64,000 bases of DNA from positions 32,601,366 to 32,665,365 of the forward strand of contig CM057135.1 of NCBI GenBank assembly GCA_029964075.1, given 5' to 3'. Of this stretch, positions 44,950-58,521 are shown piece by piece. The position numbers and the translations under genes are program-made. Under the pieces are notes generated by a model, which ran no database searches, was not told the DNA's origin, and saw nothing but the letters and a program-made list of their open reading frames with translations. The stretch comes from Patiria pectinifera. Lineage: Eukaryota; Echinodermata; Asteroidea; Valvatida; Asterinidae. The first letter of the stretch is position 1. Each line of letters opens with the position of its first letter.

Positions 44950-47900
44950 AGCTTGTTTTAAACTCAGATCGAAATCGAATGTATAAATAACTAATTCAGT
45001 CGATTCACGGTGGCTTCACAAAATTATTGTGTGCATGCAACACGTCACTTCAACATGAAATTGTCTAAATACAATGCGATTGCTCTGTGAACATTTAGAA
45101 AACGTTGCCCTTTAATGCAAAGGGGGAAATCTCCACCCACTTAAATCTAAATAAGGCCTGTACAATAGGGTTGTGGGTTGGGAATGAGAAAGTGGTTGTG
45201 AAGAGGATGGGGAGATGCAGTCCTTTAAAACAATTATCCATGCATAAACATTGCAAATTGACTCCATTTCGTCGGCTGGCCGTGCAGGTCTAAACCATGC
45301 TGCTCAATTTACGGACCACCCTGGATATATGCCCAAGAAGCCGGATACACCATCGTGATTGGCACGTATACCACGCGTCAGGTGCGGTACGACAGGGCGC
45401 AGGGCTGCGTGAATAAAATTCTCGCGAATCTTGCCTATGTTGCATGTCAATTACTGAATCAGAAAACTACCGTACAGTTTCATACCCAGGTCCTGTTTCT
45501 AAAGCGCCAGCTCGCAATCCTCAAAATATACTCAGCAAAGGTTGGACAGTTTAATACGTGCTCACGAATAATAAGGTTCGTTCGCCGCGAACCATACGAA
45601 TTTCATGCCATATTGGCAGTCAGGTACCGTGGCTGAGTCCAGGTAAAACAATATCATTATTATGTCATGACAGTTTTCATATAAATTGCTGCGTGGGGGC
45701 TTTGTCGATTGGTTTGCAGAGTGATATAATAGTCTTCCTTTTTATCTCTCTCCTTTTATTTTGCCCGCCGGCAATTAAAAGCAGATGGTCCGGCTAAGGA
45801 AAATATATATACTAGTAATACAAAAAGCGCATTGCAAATTATATAATTTATCGTGCCTAGTGAATTGCACTTGCTATGGGGCTAGTTGCATAAGGCGTGT
45901 GAGAAAACGATAACACTTTAATTAAAGAAGTTTGTGATGACACAGATGATCGAACTTTAAATTTCTCATGTTTGGAATTCCGACATTTGATGAGTAATAA
46001 AGCTGCTTAAGAAAATTATTTAAACATCACCTAAAACTAGCTCGATGGAACGTGAAAATTTACTGAAGATCTACGGGTGTTTTTTGTTTTTCAATTTCCC
46101 CACAAAATATCACGTTTATACGAAATTGGAACATTATTCCAATATTTACCCTTGTCTTCTATTTTTACTATGTTGTACAGGATTGATATTACAAACTGGC
46201 AAATTTTATAGAAATGGTTTGCATCGTTCAAAGACCTTTTAATGGCTGTACGTGTACTGGCTCATTATCATGCAATGACCAAGACTTGGAATTGAACTGT
46301 AAATTGGTCAATGTAATGATATAAAATAAACTGAAAGGCCAGCAGCATGGTTATCAGCGGCAAGTGTTTTACTGAGCTCCTCTATTCATTATGCTATATC
46401 AAGAAGAATACTTTTACGGAAAAAAAAACCTTTCCAGGCCTCAAACTGTGCAAGTAGCTCGATAGATTTTATGTTTGCATCGCCAAGATCCAGGGTTTAA
46501 GTAATTAATACTTTGGCAAGACATCAGGATAGCAATGAAAATGCTATTTCCATCACCTTACTAAGGTGAGCAAGCTGAGCAGATGGGTTAGTAAACACAA
46601 ACGGTGAATAGGTTGGCAACCTGGCAGGAAGAAGATACACGCAGCGAGAAGTCGTTGACTCGACTGTGGACGGGCGCGTCGAATTATGCGTGCATTTTGT
46701 AATGCAAGCCAAACGACTGCGCGCAGACAATGAACGACAGACAACCGTGCAGGATTTTCGATCAGTGTCAACGCTCGCTAAATGCAGGTCATAGGTACAC
46801 GGGCTGCTGGCCACATAGGCAATGATATCAACAGAGTATCTCTACATAAATGCTTCTCGACGTTGTTTCAAAACACTCGAGCATTTTGTAGGGTAAAAAA
46901 GGTGCTCATTTGCTATCTGGTTCAATCTTGGTCCGCTATGCTGAAAAAAAAATCCACTGAAATTTCTCTCAGCTGAGCAATTAAAACCGATTTCTTGAAT
47001 CAAACAGAAAAATAAAATTGATTATGTCTTTCAGGCAATTTCTTCTTTCCTTTTGGTGCCATTTAATATGGGAATACTCATTACTCAAGTGTAATTTATT
47101 TGTTTGTTTGGACGCCATATCCTATCATTAAGAGATCACATTATCCTTAACTCATTACACCACATCGTCATTGCAAACGTTGAAGGTCGATCACGTCACA
47201 GGTCCTTGCTGTTGCCAAAATAAAAACCAACATAATTATGAAACCTAATTCTATGACTTGGTAAATAAATAATGATCGGGATTATGAAGTAGGCAGCGTG
47301 ACATTTCGTGCATGTTTATCGCATAGTGTACAGTATATCTACTAGTAAATAGCACAGTGGATGCAATATCCTGCAGTGAATCCGAATAAGATTTTCTGCG
47401 ACTCTGTAGTGGCTCTGCATTTTATATCAGGTGGGCTTCAAGTTCATATATCGCCAACAAACGTTCACGATCTGTTCCGCACATGATCTGGATTCTACTT
47501 ACAAAGTCATCAATGAGAATGATCGAAAAATGGGAGAAATTGGGCAAAAAACGGTCCCATAATTATACACAAAACGACCCCATCCTGCTTGTTTGCCAAA
47601 TTTTACATTTTACTCCTTTTGCCAGCCTTTAATGTAAATCAATAGCCCGCTTTTTCTCTTGTTTTTAATTGTCTGCTATCGATTTATACCCCATGCTGTT
47701 TTAGAATGTGTTTTAATACAGAAATAATTAAAATTCCGTACAAGTTATGACTGAAATAATGGGATTTAGATACGATTGTTTTTGTACTGCCTTTGCCGAA
47801 TGGTATTTTTATTCTATTTATAGAATGTAAAATATAACAGGCGAGCATAGCTCAGTATAATTAAGCATACCTCAACAAACAGCGTGATAACATCATAAAA

Positions 47901-50620
47901 TAATTACAAGCTAATGTGATCAGAATAGTTTAATTTGGCTTCGTCAAACTTAAAGAGTCGACTATATTTAGCCCAACACATTCTGTATAAATATCCACGC
48001 CAAGTAATTGCATTAATTTTAGACCATTGAGATTTCTTACGCCGAGTGTTAATGAGGATCGCGCCTGACGTACAATTCAGACAGGTTCTCCAAGATCTAG
48101 AAAGCTAAGACAAAATGATCTCATGAAAAAGGCTTGCGCAATGACGTCAATTGTCTAAAGCAGGGTGGGGGGTGGGGGAATGTAGCATGAACAAAATGGT
48201 GAAGGCAAGTTGCGGAAAATGTTGGAAAGATGCTCTGTGGTGCGATCTCAGGCAACATCTGATCACTTTAACCAATTTTTTTTTAAAGCAAAAGATCATC
48301 ATTTTAACATCATTTTCGAGTTGGAGTCATTGAATCAGCTGTCCTGAGCTTTTAAAATCAAACTGTAGGCTACAATGTTTATTCGAGGACGAAACAATTG
48401 GGGGAAGGGGGGAGGATAAACGATAATGATACCCCCACTTAAAAAGCCCCTGCTTACATTTTAGATTGTACTTATGAACTGTCTAAAGATTTAAAATAAA
48501 ATAAATAATAAAATAATGTCCCCCCATCCCCCACCGATTGACTCCCATGCCAAAGGCGTGTCCGCGCCCTGTCTGGGTGTTTTACGGCACAGGTCTCCAT
48601 TCGCTCGTCGCTGCCATTTTTGTCTCGTCGCGCGCGCTGTCATGTCTCGTTGCAGTTCATGGTCCCGTGGCTTTGTAATTTTACTAAAAGTATGACAACA
48701 GACCCCCAATAATAATTGTTGTCTTATCCTAGCGGGCTACGGTCTTACGTGAACTGCCCAATCTTGTCTCTCCATCTTTTTTCTTCGCTTTTGGAGTCTC
48801 TCTCCCTCTATATATCTTGCTCTTTTTTTTTTAAGAAGGGGGGGGGGGCGCCCCCACGCCCCCTGGATCCGCCCCTGGTCATGTATTTTAAATAACATCA
48901 ATTTCGGCGGATTTGGTTTTCAATCCTCAACATTCTTACTCTTTCTTTGCGTTCTTGCTAACCCTTCCCGAAAAGCTTATGAGAAATGCAAATTTCACGA
49001 ACCCCTCCGGAAACTAAAACACAACTTACAAGACAGAATCGTATGAGAGGGTAATTTCTTCAACTCTTTCCAAGGGGATTTCCGTTGTCTCGACGGAGTC
49101 GGATTAGGTTCAGTATCGAAAGTTCGGAAGAGCGTGGGCGTCTCAGCTCCCAGCGCAAGCGGGGCATTATAGGAAGTAGAATCCCAGTCCCTCAGATGCA
49201 GAGGAGTGATAAAGGCGCACATCGGGGAAGCTTCATTACGCCAGGGGGATCGGGGAGCGAATCAGTCTGGCCTTCAGGGATGGGTTTAGAATGCACAGAG
49301 CACCCTTCAACCACCCACGCGCCGCGCGGTACACGCGCTCGCCTCGCCGGGTGTCAGGTAATTTGGCCTGGCGTAGTGAATATGTTGACACGGAGGGGAA
49401 TGTGGGTGCTGTTGAAACGTGTGACTGGCACGTGCCTCTATTTCGTAAAGAGAGACGGTTGCCTTTAATTAAAGATGTATATCCATGCCGTGCGCCAATA
49501 TACGTTTTAACCCATAGGTTCTTTGTACGGTTAAAGTTGGAAACGAGGCTGCACAAACCTCGTCCCCAATGGCGCCGAGCAGCATGCTCCCACTAGATGC
49601 TCTCACCCTCATGTACTGGACCGTTTGCACGTTCGGAATTATTGCACATTATAATTGAGGTACGGAATAGCCTGGTTCCTGACTATGTTTTAAAGTGCTT
49701 GTTTTTGCATGAGGTGTCCAGGGAAACGACGGAATCCATTTAGTCCAACTGACAGTTGACACGCCGTTTCAAAGGAGGCAATGTCCCACCTCACGGCCAC
49801 AATTTATTTTACCAGTTAATAGCATTCAAAGACTACATTTCTCCGCAAATGAAGTCTTTACTGAATTAAAAGGATTTATCTGTCAACTAGACGTATACGT
49901 GCAATCCGAGCAGTGCTTTGAAAAGCGTTGATAGACGGACCGAAGTGCGGTCTTCTGGCCCTCGGAAATTAATGCAACACGGCATGCGCGCGTGGGTAGC
50001 TAGAGCAGCTAGTGACGGCCAAGATGACGAAGTTTGATTGAGACTGCGGCGATTTGCATCTACCCTCTCGAGTATTGGCACCCAGGTTATGGGTGAGACA
50101 ACCCTTCCTCCCTCTACCAAGCCGTCTTGGCTGTCATCCAAAGGGTGTAGGAGTAGGATAAGGGTTTTCCCCAAAGATTCGGGGAAGGATACAAGATTGG
50201 TCCGTGATGACAGAAGGACATGTTATCTCCGAAGACTTGGATAGCCTTAGGAGAAACAAAACAAGTACGGGTTTTGATGAGCTCTCTCGAGGACATCGAC
50301 AGTAAAAAGAAAATCAGCTCAGCGAAGACATCAATGTCGACTGGAAATAAAGTAATTTCCTTTTGCCTCGGGCCTTTCAAAAAAAAAGAAGTTCTGAAAT
50401 CTTGAATTCAAAGTATAATGAAGGCTACACTGTGTAGTGTATAATGGCAGAATGTATCGATGAAGGTTTTTATCTTAATCAGCGGCTGTTTAATGCGGCA
50501 TTGACCAGTGTTGGGTCAAAGTTCTTGCTGTTTCGGGAACTCTACTTGACCGATTGAACCCATACCCTTATAGTATGAGTAAAGGACGGCTGACTTGTTC
50601 AAACAAATGCCCCAACTCAT
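44950..50620. other. Long gene-free stretch
   Basis: No exon, RNA or clear mobile element is recognised. A G-run followed by GCGCCCCCACGCCCCCTGGA (from about 48839) looks like decayed repeat sequence. A CRE octamer lies at 48142-48149. The 127-codon ORF at 49085-49468 lies in a locally GC-richer patch but shows no known domain. Confidence 0.35.
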
Positions 50621-50777
50621 TTGGGGTCATGGGTACCTGGTAGGAAGAAATTCCTTCAAATGCTTGAGCGCCGTAATGGCAGCCGTGCTAAAGCCAGGGT
50701 AATAATAGAGCGCCAGGAGCGTCACTTTGTAACGGACATGAGCGCTATACAAGAAGCCAATATTATTATTATTATGA
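50621..50777 (+). mobile_element. SINE 3' portion (fragment)
   Basis: The body includes GGTACCTGGTAGGAAGAAAT, GCAGCCGTGCTAAAGCCAGG and ATGAGCGCTATACAAGAAGC. It ends in a (ATT)n tail, the usual end of invertebrate and early deuterostome tRNA-derived SINEs. The tRNA-like head is not recognisable upstream, so this is a 5'-truncated copy. Family assignment is from recalled resemblance. Confidence 0.55.
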
Positions 50778-52299
50778 TTCATGGAATGAACTCTTTGCTG
50801 CCTGATTTTTGTTTAAATGTGTGTGCTATGCATCAGGATGTGTCCTTCACCTGCTCCCGAGAGTAGGGCAAATAGTGCCCTCTGTTGTTCCTAAACAAAA
50901 TTCATACTCAATGTAGATTTCTACTAGTGTCGTGTCGTCTGAATTTCTATTCAACTTCTACTTCCGGGTACTATGTGTTTAGGTCTTGACACAGGTCAGC
51001 TGCCCGAAATGACGGTATGCGACGCTTGGTGGCGCTTTGGGGTCAGAGCCGCGATTCGGGCACGATGACATCGTTGTGTTCTTTCGCTGAGGTGCTATAA
51101 GCTGGACTGATTGCTAAAGACTTATCATATCAACCAAAACGATGCCAACTTTACGACCTTGTCATGATGTCCTACTCCAGACACCTTCCGAGAGGTAGGG
51201 GAGAAACTCCGTCGTCATCAGTCTGTACGCAGGTGTGCAGTGCGCCGTAAACACCTTCATTTAATCACACTCGAAAAATTTGCCTTGTTAGCGAACATGG
51301 CTGGAAATAAGCTAGAAGGTCTCGAAGCGACTCGATCGAATTAGCATCTGTAAACTGTATTATGTTTGACAGACACGAGCGTCGGGCCAAACGGGGCATG
51401 TTGTTTGCTCATGGAAGTTTTCTTCAGATTCTCGAACTTGAATACCTATATAGCAAACTGATGTTTACATCCACTGGTCTTGTCGTCTTTTGTCGAACCA
51501 TATACTCCGTGATCAAGTAGACTATTGGAACCGTACTAACAGTCAACAAGACCCGTGGAAACGTTCGCATATAGTGTACGAAATTAGTGGAATCACCATA
51601 AATAGTCGATTGAAATGGACACTTAATAATAAACTATTCCAGAGGAATACATAGGAACCACACGAGTGGATACTTTCACTAGTGGAAGTACCGTATACAT
51701 ACTACTGTTTCGCATATAGGGTTTGGGATCAAGTTTCAACGAAAATAGCGCACTGGTGTGTTGCAACTTCATTTGAAGTACAGCACCACAAGAACAGCTT
51801 GAGGTATAAAAAGAAAAGAAGTCGCACGGGGTGTGTGCAACTTCGCAAAGAAATTTTCAATTGTCACCAAAATGCTGTCAAGAATTTCTCTCACTGTGAA
51901 CAGGCTTGAACTACTTCGGCACGAACTCTCAGACACGTGTTTGTTTTTACACGTGAGGTTTGTTGTGAGAATGAAAATAGTCAAACAAATCGACGTCTCG
52001 GTCACAACTAAGGACGTCATATCCTGAACCCCAGGTGTGCATTTTGCCGAAACATCCTCAACTTATTACACGATTGTTAACGAGAACACCCAGTATGGTT
52101 AACAGGTTGCTTTCCATTGAGGTTCAATCTGTACTGACATGACTCTAGTTTGTATCGCTGATGCTGCGAGTGCTAAGAATTTGAATTCTCCGATTTAAGG
52201 TGTTTAAAATTAAAATCCAGGAGAGATTTTAGAGTACAAGCAAATGGTAGGTGTTATCAAAATAAGCCATGATTTATACGTAGATTACCCTTGCGAAGT
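50778..52299. other. Intergenic, nothing recognised
   Basis: A CTCF-like motif on the minus strand (AGTGCCCTCTGTTGTT at 50874-50889) is the only item noted. Confidence 0.35.
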
Positions 52300-52307
52300 G
52301 AGTCCAA

Positions 52308-52480
52308 TGTGCCGCCGTGGCTCAATATCACTGTCCAACATATTGGTACAATTCTAGACAGAGCTGCAGGCCTACAGACAATATTTTTCGTATTTCCACC
52401 GTGACTTATTTCGATGCAAATGTGACGCCGCCATACGTTCACTATAGCACACCCGGTATCGATTCCCGCCCGAAAGGCTT
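52308..52480 (+). mobile_element. Possible interrupted tRNA-like (SINE head) sequence
   Basis: GCCGCCGTGGCTCAAT at 52311-52326 resembles a tRNA 5' end with an A-box. GGTATCGATTCCCGCCCG at 52456-52473 resembles a T-arm with a B-box. They lie about 130 bp apart rather than about 40, so if related they are separated by inserted DNA. Weak evidence; it could be coincidence. Confidence 0.2.
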
Positions 52481-55400
52481 AACTTCTTGTAATGGAGAGT
52501 AACTCTATAATCACGTCCAATCATTGGCTGCACGACCCGACCGAGTTGGGCTTGATTGGCCTGGTGGAGACCGGGGGCTTCACGCTCGGGTGTCACGCTT
52601 ACCGATTGAGCCGAGTTGAGTGGGAGGCACGGGTTATTAAGAAATAAAGACCCTAGCCCCGAAAGGGTATAACGTGAAGTTGGGCAGGCGGTCTAGTTTC
52701 ACGGGCACCGGCGGTAAAGAGAGAAGGGACTTGCATGCCGATTACTTGGTGCGGGTTTCACACCTCGAGTCCTTGTTACCGAATATCTCGTTGCGATCAA
52801 AAATCAAAGGCTGGCATGCACCTGTTATTTAATAAGCGATATTGAGAATAGGTGGTCGTATAAAAATGAATCGAACATTTTTGACAACCCGACTTCATTT
52901 TGACAACCCGTTTGCTACCAACGACTGTAAATCGTCCAACATTGACAACAGTTTATGAAAAATGATGCAGTTTGAATAGTTGCAAATTTAAAGAGTTTAC
53001 GCGAGTGGAAATTGCTGGTTCACTATGTCACACACACAGTACTTGCATGCTTTGGAGCACGCGAATTGAATTACCCGCGCTTTGTGCGGGCACTGTGCAG
53101 TCGAAAGGCGCCAATTACGGGCATGTGTGGTTACGCTTCTACGCGTATAACCTTTCAATTTGCAACTTTTCAAACTGCATCATTGTTCATAAACCGTTGT
53201 CAATCTTGGACGATTTACAGTCTTTGGGAGCAAACAGGGTATCAAAATGTAGCAAACAACATTCCCCAAAGGTCTATATAAATGACGTCATCATAAGACG
53301 ATCAGATTCAAAATTATGACCCCTCCCCTCCAATGAGTATATGACTTTCTTATCTTGCGATGTTTTTTTCAGCCAATTTATAAGTACATGTATGTATAGC
53401 ATACTTGATTTCTCATTTCTACTTTGAGTATTTTCTTTGGAGGGAAGTAAATCTACTTGTGGATGTACCGCAGAGAACACTTAACAGCCGTTAAATATTT
53501 CTGTTCCTCAGAAGTCCTCATTTTGTTCCAGCCCGAGCGTTTTCTCAGCTTCGGTTGATTCTCTTCACGTCCACCCTTCATCATCTTTGATGTCTCAGAG
53601 CGGAGCGGCAGGCGCAAGTAAATATTTTGCCAAAATCTGACGTTTATTTTTGGTCCGCGAGTGAACGTGTGTGTGGGCGTGCGTCGAGTGCGAGAGGCGG
53701 TGATAAGTTAAAGGAGGAATGATTTTTGTCAGGCTTTTTAAAGTCCCGTGAGGAATCCATCTATTAATCTTGATCACGAAGGGGCTAAAACATGGGATAA
53801 ACAGAAGAAATAAAATACAAAGTCCTTGGTATAGGGGAAAGAGTTTTAGAGTCGGCCAAACAAAGGTGTCTCAGTGAGGGAAATATGACAGAGATCTCAC
53901 AGGAAAGGCTACGTCGGAATTACTTGGCAACGTCTTGCAATTACACAAGCGCCTATGGGAGAGGCGGAAACCACTTCACATATACGCCTGTGCTATACTG
54001 CCGGCCGGCCGTAGCCATTATGCTGACATACCTTTGTGTGTCTCAGCTCCAAATTTGTCCGCTGTTTGTGTTTTGGAGGAAACTGCATATTTTTGAATAG
54101 AACTTTCAATAATGGGCATAATAAGGCTACCGTAGAATTTAGCAACAGTTATGTATGCACGTATAAGGCTTAATTAAAATGCATTGTCCAATTCACTTCC
54201 GGAAAACTGTATGCTTGTATAATCAAAAGGAATTAGCCCCCAAATACTCCCGCATGTGCCCCACTAGAACGCTCCAGTGGTCTTTCATGGCTCTTACGAG
54301 GGCCAAAAGAACTGAAAATCATCTGAAAGTTTTCTTTCAAATATAACAGAGACAGAGAGACAGAGAAAATACAGAGCCTTGGATATTTGGTGGATTTAAC
54401 GTCGTGACTTTTACACCAATTACCACTTTACGACCCACGCATTTCCATATAGAATTTACTCATCGGAGTTTTTAAGTTCAACGCACGAGACATTTCATGC
54501 TCATTCGAGTTTTATCGTTAGGCACGAATCCGCGGTAATTTCACCAAAGTGCGTGGGAAGGCTAAGCACATGTCGTGTACCTATAGCTTTACGTTTATTG
54601 CATTGAGTTACGATGGACTCGTAAAAATGAGAGAGAGAGAAGTTAAAGGAAAGTCAAGTCACGCCGATCGTTTTCAATAAATCCGCGAGGAATATCACGG
54701 CCGAATTAGAAATCGGCTTGTACATGGTGCGATACCTGATCCCCGAAGCTACAGCGTGTGTATGAGAATGATTGAGTTGGCAATTTAGCGTCCGTCTTAT
54801 TCCTAAGGCGATAAGACTCAGTGACGGTTTTTTGAATCGGCTGCCAATGCGACTTTCGGTATGCGTTTCTCTATTAAAAAAATGTATAACCTTACCAAGA
54901 CGGTGGACGAGAAATTATGAACCTTGTTGACGATATGTTTCCAAGGATTAGTGCTTTTAGCGCGTGGTAAGATAGATCGGTATCAAAGAGCATTTTTATT
55001 TTAAATCCTTGGGTCTTCAGTGCTGCCCATGCCCACGCGGCATGAACTTTGGCGAAATGACTGTAGGTGCCTCTTAAAAATCAACCGTCTCTCTGAGACG
55101 CATGCTTGATAAGAGGAGTATACCATCTTTTATCTTGGTGCGAGCATTTGGCACACGGGTTTCAGATATTCATTGTAGAACACCAGGAGTTTGTTAATTT
55201 GTCGAATCTATTTTTGATAGAAGCTTAAAAGACACCCTAAGGGATTCCAGATTTAACGAAGTTAAAGTTTTCAAAAAGTTAATTTTACTGCTCCAAACTG
55301 AAGGATGACTAAACCTATGACATTTCTCCCTCATTCCATCGACAGAAAAGTCTTGCAGCTATCTTTAATTGCTCACCACTAAAAACAAGGGAAAACCAAC

Positions 55401-58097
55401 GGCAGCTTTTAGGTTCAATTTAGACAAAGTGCGGGTGTCTCGAAACCGCTTTATCACCGAGTCCCCAGTGAACAGGACAGCTTAATCGAACTCTTAAATT
55501 TTGCCTCAAGTTTTGACATTCAGATGGATGCTGCATCTCACTCAAACCAATTCAGGAAAACTGGAGAGACAAATTGGCAGACATCTCAGGGTTCTTTTAA
55601 AAAGGACTCGTTCAATTAAGCTTAGGGATGACAATTGTATATGACATGACATTTGTGCTTCGTGCTCACACAGTCGAACGCAGTCCTGAAAAGGTCAGAT
55701 ATGAAGACGCGACATTGAACAACACGGCAGCCAAGTCGACATATGGTTATCGTTCATCGGGATCATCCCGCAGAACGTGGGTGGAAGGTTTACTCTCCAC
55801 AAATCGGAGCGTATCGATCGCCGATAACCCCCGGGAAACATTCTGCAACTTTCCCCCCTGCCAAGCGCTCTGGAAAATGTTGTAACTGTGTCAAGCAGTG
55901 AGCTTTTTCGTTCCAAGATGACGTCGATATCGCTGATGCGCTTTGAACTTTCACATTTCAACCCCCCCCCAAAAAAATAGCATACACACAACGGTTAATT
56001 ACATCAAAATTCTTCATTAGATCCATATACAATTAATAGCCCCCTGGGTAGCAGTTTGGGAAATAAACTTCTCCGGAAAAAGAATCTTCATTCCTCAGTT
56101 GTAATTAGCCATTTGAGGAAGTTCTTTTTATAAGATTTAGGCAGTGAAACCCACGATAACAATGTGATAATAATTTGTGGACTTGTAATCAAGGAAGGAA
56201 TCACTGCTGGAGGTCTGTTACACAATGACGGTACATACACTGAAGGTAAAGGGGTATAGTTCTGGGGGGGGGGGACGTTTCCAAACCTCGGTTCGAAAAC
56301 GGCTCCAGCTCTTTGGAGATTCATAGCCAAGATTGTGAATCCAGCCGAGAATAGGTGAATGGTCTACTCCAACTTTGAATCCTTCAAAATATTTGGTAGA
56401 CTAACGATTTGAGTTATTTCCAATTTGTTTGGAAATTAAAAATGGCTTCTAACCGATTCTGGAATTAGAGGTAAAACCAATGCTGAATGTGGAGCCGAGT
56501 TTTGTAAAACGTGTTCAGTTAAAAAAAACAGGGGCGGGGCTAGGGTAGAAAAACAAGAAGGGTTCAGGTGTGGTGCGGTAACATTAAAGGTGAGTTAAGG
56601 TACAGTGTATTAAAATATACATTTATAAATACATTTTTATCTTATCTGTCAATTTACGAGTCGTTTCTTTACGCAAAGCTATATTTTCAAGAAATTTTCA
56701 ATATGCCTGAAAAAAATCTCCAAAGTTAATGAGTGTGGGCTCGAAAGAATTTGCATTTCAAAGATTTTCAAATGTTGACAGTTGAGGGTAAACACTGCGC
56801 CAGGGGGTGTAGCGGTGGATGTGTGAGTTTGGCATTTTGGTAACGATTGCCGACTGGAATGAAGACCAGCGGCTACGATGCTAGGCCTCCAGTATCATCA
56901 ATGCTATGCAGCAGCCTCTCGGAGTGTAGACTCTGTCTCGAGGTACAGAGTCTTGTCGCGTGGAGGGTATTTCTTTTTCGATCGAACTAGCAGGTGTTTC
57001 CAGTAACGCCCTTTAATGGAAATGGGTCGCATTGATCCGCAGGCTTGAGAATCGTCACTTCAAACGGCTGCAGTGACTTGGTTCCTTTTTTTTCTTTATT
57101 CCCAATTTTCTGGAATTTTGTAGAAGGGTTCTTTGAAAAAAAAAGTGTCACCTTTAAATTCACCGAAACTGAAATACACCAAATGACTAATTTGGATATT
57201 TTGCCAGGCTTATCTTAAGAGTTGTTACGTGTGCAATTTTGGTTGGAACACAAGATGAAGTTCCTGTTCGCATCATGAAAAATACCGAGTAAAGTTGTTT
57301 CTTATCATTCACTTTATTTGGCATATACAATTATCAATGAAAACATTACCATATAGAAATAAATATCAACACCATCTGTTATCAGGCCACAATTCTTTAC
57401 GCTGCAATTCAAAAACCAAAAACCGTGTAGTTCTTGCGTTAAAAACGAAAGAGTATCCAGGACCATTTAGAACGGAAGTACTTTGTTTAAACTTCAAAAA
57501 GTATATTTATTCAGCAATAAGGCTTCTCTTTTAAGTTATTAGCACTTCTGCAAAGTAAATACATTTTTTTTGGTCTAAAAATGGACAGTCGTTATTCGAC
57601 GGGAGAGATTTTGTTTACAAACCCTCCCTCTCTCAGCTCACACGCGTCAACTGCAAGTTGCTTGTCAAGTTACAGTGCAAGGATTTTTTTTTCGAAAAGG
57701 TTATACTCACTGATCCGTGCGCGCGCCGCGACGCATGTTGGATGGAAAAGAAATGTCTGTTTGTGTGTTCCCGCCCAAAACCGCTCTTCATTAATGCTGT
57801 GCGATCTGCTCGATTAAGCGTCGGAGTGTTTTCTTCCTACTTTTCCTCTCCCAAAAATAAACTCGGCAGGGCAGTGTTTGGGTGAGGTTTGAGCAGTAAC
57901 TGTGGGGAATTGAGGGAGTCTGCCAAAGTGCCTGTTTTTTTTTTTTGTGAATCGGGCTTTGGCCTGCAAGAAGTGTACTATCACAGAGCGCAGACACAGT
58001 CTGAGTTTAAAGGAGCTGTGCGAAATGGAACTACAACTTGGAGGTTTTCATCTTCCCCTTCATCCTTCTGGTAACATTCTGTTTATTTGGGATCCGC
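52481..58097. other. Long gene-free stretch
   Basis: No coding exon, RNA or clear element is recognised. A CRE octamer lies at 53283-53290 and a G-run at about 56264-56273. Around 52500-52670 the DNA is GC-richer, with tRNA-like fragments on the minus strand too degenerate to call. Confidence 0.35.
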
Positions 58098-58280
58098 GTA
58101 TAAGTCCGACGCCTCATAGGTCCGACAAAATCTCATCCCTAACCAAATAAAGGCCCATACGGCCGACGCCTTATAGGTCCGACGCCCCATAGGTCCGACG
58201 CCTAAGTCCGACGCCTCATAAGTCCCATGCCTCAAAAGTCCTTTGTCGGAATTATGAGGCGTCGTACTCACAATACGGCC
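58098..58280. repeat. Short irregular tandem array flanked by inverted motifs
   Basis: About eight copies of a motif of roughly 17 bp, TCCGACGCCTCATAGG, with variants and spacers. The left edge reads AGTCCGACGCCTCATAGG and the right edge carries the reverse complement (TTATGAGGCGTCGTACTC, 58252-58269). The array may therefore be a small foldback-type structure. Its unit differs from that of the 40-45 kb element, although GCCTCATAGG also occurs at the inner edge of that element's arrays. Confidence 0.6.
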
Positions 58281-58398
58281 CCGTTTATTTAATGTCATTA
58301 TATCATGTTCGTGATCACCCGAGGCGAAAGCTTGAACATCACATTGATAATAATGTGACGGTGCCCTCATATTTTAGCGGAGTATATACTGGAGTATA

Positions 58399-58519
58399 AG
58401 GCCGTGTACAAATTATTGGCTACGGCTTGAAATTATACACGAGTCTACAGGAAGTGGCTGCAGCCGCTACCGTAGATTCGTGTGTAATTCAAGCCGTAGC
58501 CGTAATTTGGACACGGCCT
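58399..58519. mobile_element. 121-bp palindromic MITE-like element
   Basis: The termini are AGGCCGTGT and ACACGGCCT. Almost the entire sequence is self-complementary: TTGGCTACGGCTTGAAATTA pairs with TAATTCAAGCCGTAGCCGTAA, and the centre is GTGGCTGCAGCCGCTAC. No convincing target duplication was seen. It lies between the tandem array and a SINE piece. Confidence 0.75.
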
Positions 58520-58521
58520 AA

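Noticed and set aside
49085-49468. 127-codon ORF in a locally GC-richer patch
   Set aside because: No recognisable domain; overlapping ORFs are open on both strands here, and no promoter or splice signals support an exon.
52500-52670. Minus-strand tRNA-like sequence
   Set aside because: Only an A-box-like GGCTCAATCGG stands out; the B-box equivalent (GGTCTCCACC) is too degraded to call.
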